Source of the DNA: an uncultured Prevotellaceae bacterium
GTDB lineage: Bacteria; Bacteroidota; Bacteroidia; Bacteroidales; Bacteroidaceae
Assembly: GCA_900557555.1 (NCBI GenBank)
Contig: USTH01000012.1
Location: 1 to 36,460, forward strand
Direction of reading: 5' to 3'
DNA: 36,460 nt
Every line of letters starts with the position of its first letter. The stretch's first letter is position 1. Made by a program: the position numbers and the translations under genes. Shown piece by piece: positions 15,701 through 23,805 of the stretch. A model generated the notes under the pieces. The model ran no database searches. It worked only from the letters and a program-made list of their open reading frames with translations, and was not told the origin of the DNA.

Positions 15701-16129
15701 CGGATGCTGGCTATTCTGGCCTCAAGACTTGTTGAAAAGGGAGATTTGAAGCGCGCTGCCAAAGTGTTGGCAAAGGCTGACAAAGAAATTCCTCAGACAT
15801 GTGTGTCGTATGGCGATGACCTTGGCGGCACTGCCGACTTGGCTCAGTCGTGGTTGGCTTGTGGCAAGAAACAGAAAGCCGATGAGTTGTTGACCATCTT
15901 GGCTCATACAGCTGAGCAATATCTTGATTGGTATGTTAACGCCTCACCCAAGCCGTTGTCCCTAAGTGCTTATGGATGTTCCAAGTACATACGCAACCTT
16001 ATCCAAGCTGTACAGGGTTTTGAAAGTACGGGCAACAAGAAGCTCTTTGATAAATATAATCATGTTCTTGAAAGCTATTACGCAAAGATTACTGGTCAGG
16101 GTGTGAATATTGACCTGAACAACTTCTAA
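12794..16129 (+). CDS. DUF2723 family membrane protein (GT-C-like, putative protein O-glycosyltransferase)
   Basis: This 1111-aa polytopic protein has about a dozen membrane helices in the first 360 residues, further ones near 575-690, and a large soluble C-terminal half with TPR-like helices (about 960-1090). The N-terminal sequence TIEPTASFWDCPEFI (26-40), followed by GHPPGAPFF, is typical of DUF2723 and carries the acidic residues expected of GT-C glycosyltransferases at the first luminal loop. The family includes human TMEM260, reported as a protein O-mannosyltransferase. Bacteroidetes have extensive periplasmic protein O-glycosylation, so a similar role is a reasonable inference. A NodB deacetylase gene follows after 28 nt. 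The promoter and start-proximal palindrome are unusually clear. Confidence 0.88.
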   Translation: MKKYNVINNCVGWFVFMVAAFTYCSTIEPTASFWDCPEFITTGYKMEIGHPPGAPFFMLFANLFSHFASDPSQVAKMVNTMSALLSAGCILFLFWTITHLLRRLICKNGQVGSVTQLVTIIGSGVVGALAYTFTDTFWFSAVEGEVYAFSSFFTAVVFWLILKWEDNTDKPGSDRWLILIAYLMGISIGVHLLNLLCIPAIVLIYYYHYKPNAEVKGSLWALLLSMVLVAVILYGVVPGIVKVGGWFELLFVNVCGLSFNTGLIIYLVLLVAAVVASLYFSVKDADIARTKVSFLISVALLGIPFFGNGTGSIVLGIIVLAALVACLFYVKKIASYVNLRRVLNTSLLCFLMLMIGYSTYAITVIRSTANPPMDQNSPEDIFALGDYLSRDQYGSTPLLYGPTFNSQLEWKVDENAPNRMVPKRNEGKTLWQRKEKASPNEPDSYIKVGNKSDYVYAQNMIFPRIWDENHAATYKSWLGTIHYNEVDYDPGNGQIQKVQIPSQIDNISFFLSYQLGFMYWRYFMWNFSGRQNDVQGAGEAECGNWITGISFIDNLRLGDQSKLPDELKNNKGHNVYYALPLLLGLLGLFWQAFRGKKGSQQFWVVFFLFFMTGIAIVLYLNQTPSQPRERDYAYAGSFYAFAIWIGMGVAAIIEWLRRVKLDGPVVAAIVSAVCVLVPVQMASQNWDDHDRSGRYACRDFGQNYLNSLQAEGNPIIFTNGDNDTFPLWYNQDTEGVRQDARVCNLSYLQTDWYIDQMCRPAYTSPRVPISWSRAEYTTGKNEFVRIQDMKADIKQFYAQNPAEAKRMYGDNPFELKNILKYWVRNPELNIIPTDSIVVKIDKDAVRRSKMLIADSAGQIPDYLTISLTGRNALYKPSLMMLEMLANCNWERPLYIAVTAPRDAYLGMDANLVQEGLAYRFTPFNAYGNKMSIDVDKMYDNMMNKFKYGNVSDPKVYIDETVGHMCLTHRRMLAILASRLVEKGDLKRAAKVLAKADKEIPQTCVSYGDDLGGTADLAQSWLACGKKQKADELLTILAHTAEQYLDWYVNASPKPLSLSAYGCSKYIRNLIQAVQGFESTGNKKLFDKYNHVLESYYAKITGQGVNIDLNNF

Positions 16130-16157
16130 GGCTTTCAAAACGCAATAACTGTAAGCT

Positions 16158-16769
16158 ATGATTTTAGAACAGCCCTCTCTGTGGTTGCGCCTGCTTTACC
16201 CCAAGGCTTTATGGCGCATAAAGCCTACAGAAAGGGTTGTTTATCTTACATTTGATGACGGGCCAATCCCCGAGGTCACTCCGCGGGTGCTTGAAATACT
16301 CAGAAACTACGGTGTAAAGGCAACTTTTTTCATGGTCGGCGACAATGTTCGCAAATATCCAGAAGTGTTTGAAATGGTCAAGTCTGACGGTCATCGATTG
16401 GGTAATCACACTTTCAATCATTTGGGCGGAATCAAACACAGCACCAAGGACTATGTGCTTAATATACATAAGGCCAATGCTTATATCCATTCAGACCTGT
16501 TTCGACCGCCTCACGGTTGGCTGCGCCACCGACAGTATTATTTTCTTAAGCGGCATTATAAGCTTGTCATGTGGGATCTTGTAACCCGCGACTACTCAAA
16601 ACGTCTCAATGCCGATGACGTTTTTGAGAATGTCAGGCGTTATGCCCGCCCAGGCAGCATCATAACCTTTCACGATTCGTTGCGCAGCGTTCCAAAATTA
16701 TGGTCAGCTCTGCCACGTAGCATAGAGTGGCTTTTGGCTGAGGGCTATGAGTTTAGAGTTATTCCTTAA
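16158..16769 (+). CDS. Polysaccharide deacetylase family protein (NodB homology)
   Basis: The 203-aa product is a nearly bare NodB domain (carbohydrate esterase 4), removing acetyl groups from N-acetylated sugars. Motifs in order: TFDDGP (31-36, catalytic Asp33 and metal-binding Asp34), the metal-binding HTFNH (His84 and His88), RPPHG (116-120), MWDLVTRDY, and the FHDS catalytic His motif. There is no clear signal peptide; the N-terminus is only weakly hydrophobic (SLWLRLLYP), so the protein may be cytoplasmic or membrane-associated. It lies 28 nt after the DUF2723 gene without a separate promoter, so the two are likely cotranscribed. The substrate is not inferable. Confidence 0.93.
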   Translation: MILEQPSLWLRLLYPKALWRIKPTERVVYLTFDDGPIPEVTPRVLEILRNYGVKATFFMVGDNVRKYPEVFEMVKSDGHRLGNHTFNHLGGIKHSTKDYVLNIHKANAYIHSDLFRPPHGWLRHRQYYFLKRHYKLVMWDLVTRDYSKRLNADDVFENVRRYARPGSIITFHDSLRSVPKLWSALPRSIEWLLAEGYEFRVIP

Positions 16770-16938
16770 GATAGTTGTGGCAGTGTGCTTTGTAATCACA
16801 TGTAAGTAACCGATGGTCGAATTAAGATATAAAGTGATTAACCCCCTTTTTCTGTTGTGTTTGAACCAGCGGAGGCATACTTATGAGGTCGTAGGGTATT
16901 CGTGGGAGAAAAAGCGTGACTATGTGCAAAAAAAATCT

Positions 16939-16946
16939 TATATTTG
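16939..16946 (+). promoter_or_regulatory. -7 element of the Lrp/AsnC operon promoter
   Basis: TATATTTG matches TAnnTTTG exactly, 26 nt before the ATG at 16973. The -33 position reads GTGA, so that half is poor. A weak -33 box would suit an autoregulated or activated promoter. Confidence 0.55.
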
Positions 16947-16972
16947 CCGTATAACTTAAAGAATTAATAATA

Positions 16973-17443
16973 ATGGCAGTAAAAATAGACAATTTAGATC
17001 TGAAGATACTGAGTATCATCTCTAAGGACGCAAGAGTGCCGTTGTCTGATGTTGCAGAAATATGCAAAGTGTCGCGCGCCGTGGTGCATCAGAGAGTAGG
17101 GAAACTTATTGAAAAGAAAGCAATCTTAGGGTCTGGCTATAAAGTAGACCCCAAGTTGATTGGTTATTCCACTTGCACCTATGTTGGCATAAACCTTGAG
17201 CGCGGCAGTATGTATAACGATGTTGTCAAGTGTCTGGAGGAAATTCCAGAGATAGTGGAATGTCACTACACCACAGGCAACTATACAATGCTGATAAAGC
17301 TCTACGCCTATGACAATTCACACCTGATGGCTTTGTTAAACAACCATATTCAGCAAATTCCTGGCGTAATCTCCACCGAAACCCTTATTTCATTGGAGCA
17401 GAGTATTGGCCGCACACTTCCGATAGTATTGAACAAGGATTAG
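16973..17443 (+). CDS. Lrp/AsnC family transcriptional regulator
   Basis: A 156-aa protein of typical Lrp/AsnC length. The N-terminal winged HTH begins IDNLDLKILSIISKDARVPLSDVA (about 5-28), with the recognition helix around VSRAVVHQRVGKL. The C-terminal ligand-sensing RAM domain (about 65-145) contains VECHYTTGNYTMLIKL and the downstream SLEQSIGR. Family members sense amino acids or related small molecules as octamers. The gene is first in a tight set: a DUF4491 gene starts 9 nt after its stop, followed by an overlapping peptidase fusion. Control of that peptide- or amino-acid-degrading enzyme is a reasonable inference but is not shown. Confidence 0.95.
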   Translation: MAVKIDNLDLKILSIISKDARVPLSDVAEICKVSRAVVHQRVGKLIEKKAILGSGYKVDPKLIGYSTCTYVGINLERGSMYNDVVKCLEEIPEIVECHYTTGNYTMLIKLYAYDNSHLMALLNNHIQQIPGVISTETLISLEQSIGRTLPIVLNKD

Positions 17444-17452
17444 TTTCACCCG

Positions 17453-17749
17453 ATGGAGCTTCAGTGGTTAGGATTGGCTGTAGGGTTGAGTGTGTTCATC
17501 ATTATTGGATTGTTTCACCCTGTGGTTATTTGGACAGAATATTATACAGGAACGCGCTATTGGTGGCTGTTTCTGTTAGTTGGTCTATTGGCATTGGTAG
17601 GTAGTGTGTTACTATCAAACATATTGCTTTCGTGCATTGTCGGAGCTTTTGCGTTCTGTTGTTTTTGGACAATAAAAGAACTGTTCGAACAGAAAGAACG
17701 CGTTAGGAAGGGGTGGTTCCCTAAAAGACCGGAAAAGAAAAAACAATGA
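17453..17749 (+). CDS. DUF4491 family membrane protein
   Basis: A 98-aa protein with three hydrophobic segments (about 5-25, 36-54 and 57-75) and a basic cytoplasmic tail ending in KRPEKKKQ. I recognise it as DUF4491 from the motif GLFHPVVIWTEYYTGTRYWW (19-38) and the family length. Function is unknown. It lies between the Lrp regulator (9-nt gap) and the C26-M19 fusion, whose ATG overlaps its TGA by four bases (ATGA), so translation of the two is probably coupled. Confidence 0.88.
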   Translation: MELQWLGLAVGLSVFIIIGLFHPVVIWTEYYTGTRYWWLFLLVGLLALVGSVLLSNILLSCIVGAFAFCCFWTIKELFEQKERVRKGWFPKRPEKKKQ

Positions 17750-19497
17750 ATTGGCAGGACAGATACAGGGATTTGGCTTCCCGTGGGTATCACGCAGGTA
17801 GAAAGTCTGTTGTCGGTATTACGGCAAACTTCGGAGAATATGGTAGCCAGTTGGCTGAGGGATATTACGAAAGTGTAAGGATGGCAGGCGGGGTGCCTGT
17901 CGTTTTGCCTGCATCATTGGAAATTGATGAGCTTGACGACTTCTTGCTGACGGTTGATGCTCTTATTTTCTCTGGCGGTGGCGATATCAATCCGTTGATG
18001 CTTGGAGAAGAGCCTGTGAAGGAGTTGCGTAGTATCTGCGCCAAGCGTGACCTTCAGGAGTTGGTGCTTATGAAGAGAGCGTTTGACAAGCAGATACCTG
18101 TACTGGCTATTTGTCGCGGAATGCAGGTGATGGCAGTGGCATCGGGTGGCAAAGTAGTGCAGGATATCTATACTTCAGAACTTTATCGCAAGCCACTTAT
18201 AAAACACTCGCAGGAACTCGACCGTCAGTTTGCTTCTCACTCTGTTGAGCTTGACAGAGACTCTGTGCTGTGCAGTTTGTTTGGCACTACGACTTTGGAA
18301 GTCAATTCGTTCCACCATCAAGCTGTGGCCGACCCTGGACAGGGAATGAGAGCGGTGGCGTATAGTCCCGATGGTGTTGTGGAGGCCATTGAAAGTACAC
18401 AATACAAGTCGGTAATCGGTGTGCAGTGGCATCCAGAGTGCTTTTTTGTGTGCAAGGATAACCCGATGAGTCCTATTTTTAATTGGCTTATAGGTGAGGC
18501 CAGCGAGTATAAGGAGGCACGTCGTCTACATCAAAGAATTCTTACGCTTGACTCACATTGCGATACCCCAATGTTTTTTGGTGAGGATATAGACTTCTCC
18601 AAAAAGGATGACCGAATATTGGTGGATGCCACTAAAATGCGTGACGGAGGTCTTGATGCCTCAGTAATGGTAGCTTATTTGCCACAGGAGGAACGTGATG
18701 ACGCTTCTCTGCTGAAGGCGAAACTACGGGTTTGTGATTTACTTGACGGTATTGATCGCCGTATAGCCTCGGTTGAGGGAGTTGGCTTGGCACGAACTCC
18801 TGCGGAGGTCTACGCCTTGAAGGCTCAAGGCAAGCTGGCGATTATGAAAGGCATTGAAAACGGTTATGCCATAGGACGTGACATAAGCAATTTGGCAGAA
18901 TTCAAAAAGCGTGGCGTGGTGTATATAACTCTCTGTCATAATGGTGACAATGATATCTGTGACTCTGCTGCTAAGAGCCGTTGCGAGCATGGCGGTCTAA
19001 GTGAGTTTGGTCGGGATGTTGTGAGGGAAATGAACCGTTTGGGCATTATGGTAGACTTGTCGCATGCCAGCGTCGCCAGTTTTTATGATGCCATTGCTTC
19101 CAGTCGCCTTCCAATAGTGTGCAGTCACGCTTCGTGCAGGGCGTTGTGTGACCATCCGCGTAATCTTGATGACGAACAAATGAAGGCTCTTTGTCATAAT
19201 GACGGTGTGATGCAGATTACCCTTTACCACGGTTTTCTGCGTACTGTGGGCGAAGCCTCCATATTGGATGCGCTTAACCATCTCAACCATGCTGTAGATG
19301 TGATGGGTATTGATTGTGTTGGCATCGGAACGGATTTTGATGGCGATGGTGGAGTAACGGGACTTGCCAATGCTTCAGAGGTAATAAACTTTACCCGCAG
19401 GCTCCTCAAGGCAAGATACTCCGAGAATGATATAGCTAAACTGTGGGGAGGCAATTTCCTTAGGGTAATGACAAAGGTTCAAAGTGTAGAAGAATAG
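17746..19497 (+). CDS. Fusion: class I glutamine amidotransferase-like C26 hydrolase + M19 membrane dipeptidase
   Basis: This 583-aa protein joins two peptidases. Residues about 20-255 are a C26 domain (gamma-glutamyl-gamma-aminobutyrate hydrolase, PuuD-like): FSGGGDINP, nucleophile Cys123 in AICRGMQ, and His229 with Glu231 in GVQWHPEC. Residues about 262-575 are an M19 renal-dipeptidase-type domain: HxD motif at His271-Asp273, bridging Glu371 in KGIENG, His440 in DLSHAS, His461 in CSHAS, and IGTDFDGDGG. All metal and catalytic residues appear intact. There is no signal peptide, so it is probably cytoplasmic. Sequential cleavage of a gamma-glutamyl bond and then the released dipeptide would be consistent with glutathione-like or other gamma-glutamyl peptide turnover; that pathway is inference. 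Confidence 0.93.
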   Translation: MNWQDRYRDLASRGYHAGRKSVVGITANFGEYGSQLAEGYYESVRMAGGVPVVLPASLEIDELDDFLLTVDALIFSGGGDINPLMLGEEPVKELRSICAKRDLQELVLMKRAFDKQIPVLAICRGMQVMAVASGGKVVQDIYTSELYRKPLIKHSQELDRQFASHSVELDRDSVLCSLFGTTTLEVNSFHHQAVADPGQGMRAVAYSPDGVVEAIESTQYKSVIGVQWHPECFFVCKDNPMSPIFNWLIGEASEYKEARRLHQRILTLDSHCDTPMFFGEDIDFSKKDDRILVDATKMRDGGLDASVMVAYLPQEERDDASLLKAKLRVCDLLDGIDRRIASVEGVGLARTPAEVYALKAQGKLAIMKGIENGYAIGRDISNLAEFKKRGVVYITLCHNGDNDICDSAAKSRCEHGGLSEFGRDVVREMNRLGIMVDLSHASVASFYDAIASSRLPIVCSHASCRALCDHPRNLDDEQMKALCHNDGVMQITLYHGFLRTVGEASILDALNHLNHAVDVMGIDCVGIGTDFDGDGGVTGLANASEVINFTRRLLKARYSENDIAKLWGGNFLRVMTKVQSVEE

Positions 19498-19531
19498 CAA
19501 TTCATGGTTGAAATACAGAATTCGTAGGAAG

Positions 19532-20527
19532 ATGAACAAGATATCGATTTGTTTAGCGGCGGTGGCACTTGTGACAATTGTAATGGCGTGTAAATCCGGC
19601 AGAGTGGCAGGTAATGATGCAGAGGCAGATTCTGTAAGTGTTCCCTCGTTTTCTGCCGACAGTGCAATGGCCCATGTGCTAAGACAATGTGAATTTGGCG
19701 CCCGAGTATTGGGTACACAAGCCCATGATGATTGTGCGCAGTATATAGTCGAAGCTTTTAAAGCACAAGGTTGTGAGGTGACTCGTCAGGATGCGGAGTT
19801 TACGCTTTATAACGGACAGAAATATAAGGGCTGTAACATTATTGCTTCTACAAATCCCGAAGCAAAGATAAGAATCATGCTGTGCGCCCATTGGGACAGT
19901 CGTCCATGGGCGGATGCCGACCCTGATGAGAGAAATCACAAGAAGCCTGTAATGGCTGCTAATGACGGTGCAAGCGGTGTGGCAGTGCTCATTGAACTTG
20001 CTCGCCAGTTGAAACTTCAGAAGGCAGAAGTCGGCATAGACTTCGTTTGCTTTGATGCAGAGGATGTTGGAGTGCCCGACTGGGAAAACACATACACAGG
20101 CACGGAAGAGGAAGAAGAAGCCACTTGGTGTCTGGGTTCACAGTATTGGGCACACAATCCACATAGGGTGGATTTTGAGTTTGCCATACTTCTGGATATG
20201 GTAGGTGGTAAGGGTGCGGCCTTTTACAGGGAGCAATTCTCCATGTACTATGCACCGACGGTAGTGGCGCGTGTGTGGGAGGCTGCACGCGATGCAGGCT
20301 ATAGTTCGTCGTTTGTCAATGAAGACGGTGGTGGCATAACCGATGACCATCTACCGTTGAACCGTATTGCGCAGATACCGACCATTGATATCATTTCATA
20401 TTATCCTAATCAGCGTCCTGGCTTCTGTCCAACGTGGCACACGGTTAACGACACGCCAGAGAATATTGACCCCTTCTCAATGAAGGTCGTGGGGCAAACC
20501 TTATTGCAGCTGATTTACACAATGTAG
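19532..20527 (+). CDS. M28 family lipoprotein, glutaminyl-peptide cyclotransferase (type II QC)-like
   Basis: A 331-aa protein from the ATG at 19532; an upstream TTG in frame gives only a basic tail before the signal. It carries a lipoprotein signal with Cys20 in VMAC. The body is an M28 zinc-hydrolase fold: CAHWDSRPWAD (118-128), ANDGASG (Asp145), FDAED (Glu177-Asp178), LLDMVGG (220-226) and PTWHTVND (His303). The HWDSRPWAD stretch and WHTVND resemble the periodontal Bacteroidetes glutaminyl cyclases (Porphyromonas, Prevotella, Tannerella). These form N-terminal pyroglutamate on exported proteins, as opposed to true aminopeptidases with two zincs. An M28 aminopeptidase is the alternative. 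The protein would sit in the periplasm or on the inner-membrane face. Confidence 0.85.
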   Translation: MNKISICLAAVALVTIVMACKSGRVAGNDAEADSVSVPSFSADSAMAHVLRQCEFGARVLGTQAHDDCAQYIVEAFKAQGCEVTRQDAEFTLYNGQKYKGCNIIASTNPEAKIRIMLCAHWDSRPWADADPDERNHKKPVMAANDGASGVAVLIELARQLKLQKAEVGIDFVCFDAEDVGVPDWENTYTGTEEEEEATWCLGSQYWAHNPHRVDFEFAILLDMVGGKGAAFYREQFSMYYAPTVVARVWEAARDAGYSSSFVNEDGGGITDDHLPLNRIAQIPTIDIISYYPNQRPGFCPTWHTVNDTPENIDPFSMKVVGQTLLQLIYTM

Positions 20528-20591
20528 TGTGTGCCACATCTGCAGTATGAAGAATTTTAGCTCAAGAGACTAAATAATTAGTTATTTACTT

Positions 20592-21011
20592 ATGACAATA
20601 AATGAAATTCAAGACGAGATAGTAGAGGAGTTCAGCGAACTTGACGATTGGATGGACCGTTATCAGCTGTTAATAGATATGGGCAACGAACAACAGCCGC
20701 TGCCAGAGAAAGAAAAAACCGAGAGTAACCTGATAGATGGCTGCCAAAGCCGAGTTTGGCTTGTATGTGACGAAAAGGACGGTTTGCTCTATTTTAGAGC
20801 AGAAAGCGACGCATTGATAGTAAAGGGTATAATATCATTGCTGATCAAAGTCCTGTCAGGACATAGCGCTTCAGAAATATTGGGCTCAGACCTTTATTTT
20901 ATCCATGACATAGGTTTGACTGAGCATCTGTCGCCCACCCGGTCTAACGGACTGCTGTCAATGTTGAAGCAGATGCGTATGTATGCCTTGGCGTATCAGG
21001 CCAAGAAGTGA
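20592..21011 (+). CDS. sufE: Cysteine desulfuration protein SufE
   Basis: SufE accepts persulfide sulfur from the cysteine desulfurase SufS for Fe-S cluster assembly. The 139-aa protein has the sulfur-accepting Cys51 in LIDGCQSRVW, at the same residue number as in E. coli SufE. Other family features are the N-terminal EIVEEFSELDDWMDRYQLLIDMG region, the downstream KGIISLLIKVLSG and the GLTEHLSPTRSNGL helix. No other suf gene is in the window, so here it is separated from the cluster-assembly operon. It lies 64 nt after the cyclase-like gene, and no clear promoter is visible. Confidence 0.96.
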   Translation: MTINEIQDEIVEEFSELDDWMDRYQLLIDMGNEQQPLPEKEKTESNLIDGCQSRVWLVCDEKDGLLYFRAESDALIVKGIISLLIKVLSGHSASEILGSDLYFIHDIGLTEHLSPTRSNGLLSMLKQMRMYALAYQAKK

Positions 21012-21076
21012 CTGCTGGTATGCAGAGGTCTCTTTGTTAATAGTCGCAATTCTCTATAAAACGTATTGTCATCTTT

Positions 21077-22012
21077 ATGGGAAAAGTAATCGGTATAGGC
21101 GAAACGGTCACGGACATTATTGTCCGCAATGGCATTCCGCAGAAAATGGTATGTGGCGGTTCTTGTTTAAATACAATGGTCACGTTGGGACGTTGTGGTA
21201 AAAAACCGCTGTTTGTCAGTGAAGTGGGCGATGACCGTTTGGGTAGACAAACCCTCCGTTTTTTGGCTGACAACAACGTAGACTCGTCTTTCGTTGCAAA
21301 AGAGGCTGGTAGGCAATCAAAGTTGTCACTTGCCTTTTTGAATGACAGCAGTGATGCCGAATATGAGTTTTTCAGTGATAAGCGAGGAGATGTATTCCCT
21401 AGCAGGTTACCATCGGTAGAATTTGGCGACATTGTGATTTTTGGCTCCTTTTACGCTCTCAATCCTTTACTCCATGGCGGTCTGAGTGCATTTCTTGCCA
21501 ATGCGGGAGAGAATGGCGCATTGAGCTATTATGACGTTAATTTCCGTCCTACATATCTGTCACAGAGAGATAGTTTGTATGGCGCATTGCTTGACAACTT
21601 CGCTCAGGCTGGCATTGTGCGCGGGTCAGATGAGGATTTTTGCAATATTTTCGGTACAGCAGACACTGCAATGGTTTATGATAGCATAAAGTCAAAGTCT
21701 GGGTGTGGAGTGCTTATTATCACTCGTGGAAAGAGTGGCGTAGACGTTTTGACCCCATCCCTACGCCTACACTATGATGTTGTGCCGACCAACGTCGTCA
21801 GTACCATCGGGGCAGGAGATACCTTCAATGCGGGGGTGATCTACTCGCTCGCGGAAGATTCCGTGACGCAGGCGGAACTTGAGACCATGCCAAAACTCTG
21901 GTGGGATAAGACAATACACATAGCCACATCTCTTTCCGCTGAAGTCTGTGGCTTGACTGATAATTATATTAGCAGACAAACAGGCGAACGTCTGCAAAAC
22001 GGTTTTATTTAA
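21077..22012 (+). CDS. PfkB family carbohydrate kinase
   Basis: A 311-aa ribokinase/PfkB-type sugar kinase. It begins GIGETVTDII, with the N-terminal signature GGSCLNTMVTLGRCG (27-41). The C-terminal ATP-binding signature is STIGAGDTFNAG, with catalytic base Asp248. Family members phosphorylate fructose, ribose, adenosine or other sugars. The overall layout resembles bacterial fructokinases (about 295-310 aa), but substrate residues cannot be assigned by eye. It is 65 nt from sufE and 28 nt before the helicase gene; gene order here looks like general housekeeping rather than a sugar-utilisation locus. Confidence 0.92.
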   Translation: MGKVIGIGETVTDIIVRNGIPQKMVCGGSCLNTMVTLGRCGKKPLFVSEVGDDRLGRQTLRFLADNNVDSSFVAKEAGRQSKLSLAFLNDSSDAEYEFFSDKRGDVFPSRLPSVEFGDIVIFGSFYALNPLLHGGLSAFLANAGENGALSYYDVNFRPTYLSQRDSLYGALLDNFAQAGIVRGSDEDFCNIFGTADTAMVYDSIKSKSGCGVLIITRGKSGVDVLTPSLRLHYDVVPTNVVSTIGAGDTFNAGVIYSLAEDSVTQAELETMPKLWWDKTIHIATSLSAEVCGLTDNYISRQTGERLQNGFI

Positions 22013-22040
22013 AGTAATATAATAATAAGAATAATAGAAG

Positions 22041-23801
22041 ATGACATTTGAAGAACTTGGAGTGTGCAAGCCAATACTTGATGCTATAGAAGAAATGGGT
22101 TTTGTAGCGCCCATGCCAATACAGGAGGCTGTTGTTCCGTTTCTGTTGAACGAGAACCGCGATATAATAGCCCTTGCGCAGACGGGTACAGGAAAGACGG
22201 CTGCTTATGGCATTCCCCTGTTGCAGACCATTGATGTGAATAGAGTAGAGCCACAGGCCGTGATACTTTGCCCTACCAGAGAGTTGTGCCTGCAGATTTC
22301 CGAAGACCTTAAGGGTTTCTCCAAATATATAGACAAACTGTTTATATTGCCAGTCTATGGAGGGTCAAGCATAGAAAGCCAAATAAAATCGTTGAAAAGG
22401 GGCGTACATGTGATTGTTGCTACCCCAGGCAGACTTATAGACCTAATGGAGCGCAAAGTGGCAGACTTGAAGTCCGTGACTCATATAATTCTTGATGAGG
22501 CAGACGAGATGCTCAATATGGGCTTTAGTGAAAGCATTGACGCCATACTTGAGGGTGTGCCGGCTGGTCTTCAGACAGAGTTGTTCTCTGCTACAATGAG
22601 CAAGGAGATATCTAAGATTGCCACCAATTATCTTAACGACCCGAAAGAAATCGTAGTAGGCTCGCGTAACGAAGGAGCAGAGCACGTAAACCATGAGTAC
22701 TATCTGGTACAGGCTAAAGATAAGTATCTTGCATTGAAGAGGGTGGTGGACTTCTATCCGTATGTTTATGCAATAATTTTTTGCCGTACTCGGGTAGAGA
22801 CACAAGAAGTTGCCGATGCCCTAATAAAAGATGGATATAATGCAGAAGCGTTGCATGGTGACCTCTCGCAGGCTCAGCGCGACCTCACAATGCAGAAATT
22901 CAGACAACACAACCTGCAGTTACTTGTCGCAACTGACGTGGCTGCTCGCGGACTGGATGTAAATGATCTTACCCATGTTATCAACTACGGCTTGCCGGAT
23001 GACGTTGAAAACTATACCCATCGCAGCGGACGCACTGGTCGGGCGGGCAAAAAGGGAACTTCTATCTCTATTATACATGTAAAGGAAAAAGGCAAAATAC
23101 AACGCATAGAAAAAACCATCGGCAAGCAGTTTAAGGCCAAAACGCTGCCCTCGTCCAAGGAAATATGCACAAAACAGCTATATAAGGTCATTGACCAACT
23201 GGAACGTGTGGAGGTCGCAGAAGAGGACATCGCTCCGTTTTTGCCAGAGGTAATGCGTAAATTAGATTGGCTTGACAAGGAAGATGTGATAAAGCGGCTC
23301 GTTACAATGGAGTTTGGCCGCTTTTTGAATTACTATGCCAAGGCTCCGGAAATCAAACAACCAGAAGACAAGCCAAGCGGTAAAAGACAGCGCCACGACA
23401 AATCCTCGGGACGTGGAGAAGCCGAACCTGGTTTTGTTCGTTTCTTTATAGCTTTGGGGAAACGCGACAACTTCTATGCTCGTGACATAATAGGAGTTAT
23501 TAACCGCTACACAAACAAGCCTGTTGATATCGGACGCATTGACTTGATGACAAATTTCTCGTTTTTTGAAGTGCCAGAAGAACAGGCAGGCATTATTGAA
23601 CGCACTATGCGCCATGTCAACATCAAGGGGCGTGGAGTGGCTGTAGACCGAGCAGAGGCTGCAGACGTCAGATCCAGAAGTCGTTCCGAAGGAAAAGTGG
23701 ACTCTTTTAGTTCCAAAAACAAGAAATATAAGAAGAATGACTGGAAGCAGTTTTTCCAAAATTCAGAAGATGACAAAAAGAATAAACGCAAAAAGAAATG
23801 A
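22041..23801 (+). CDS. deaD: DEAD-box ATP-dependent RNA helicase with DbpA RNA-binding domain
   Basis: A 586-aa helicase that unwinds structured RNA during ribosome assembly, mRNA decay or cold adaptation. Motifs in order: Q-motif region near residues 5-28, motif I AQTGTGKT (46-53), PTREL (78-82), TPGR (128-131), the DEAD box at 152-155, SAT (183-185), ATDVAARGLD (297-306) and HRSGRTGR (327-334). After a variable linker, a DbpA-type RNA-recognition domain lies at about 464-537, and a Lys-rich tail ends the protein. This layout matches DeaD/CsdA. The stop codon is 4 nt before the next ATG (23806), so the barrel protein is probably coexpressed. Confidence 0.95.
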   Translation: MTFEELGVCKPILDAIEEMGFVAPMPIQEAVVPFLLNENRDIIALAQTGTGKTAAYGIPLLQTIDVNRVEPQAVILCPTRELCLQISEDLKGFSKYIDKLFILPVYGGSSIESQIKSLKRGVHVIVATPGRLIDLMERKVADLKSVTHIILDEADEMLNMGFSESIDAILEGVPAGLQTELFSATMSKEISKIATNYLNDPKEIVVGSRNEGAEHVNHEYYLVQAKDKYLALKRVVDFYPYVYAIIFCRTRVETQEVADALIKDGYNAEALHGDLSQAQRDLTMQKFRQHNLQLLVATDVAARGLDVNDLTHVINYGLPDDVENYTHRSGRTGRAGKKGTSISIIHVKEKGKIQRIEKTIGKQFKAKTLPSSKEICTKQLYKVIDQLERVEVAEEDIAPFLPEVMRKLDWLDKEDVIKRLVTMEFGRFLNYYAKAPEIKQPEDKPSGKRQRHDKSSGRGEAEPGFVRFFIALGKRDNFYARDIIGVINRYTNKPVDIGRIDLMTNFSFFEVPEEQAGIIERTMRHVNIKGRGVAVDRAEAADVRSRSRSEGKVDSFSSKNKKYKKNDWKQFFQNSEDDKKNKRKKK

Positions 23802-23805
23802 TGCA

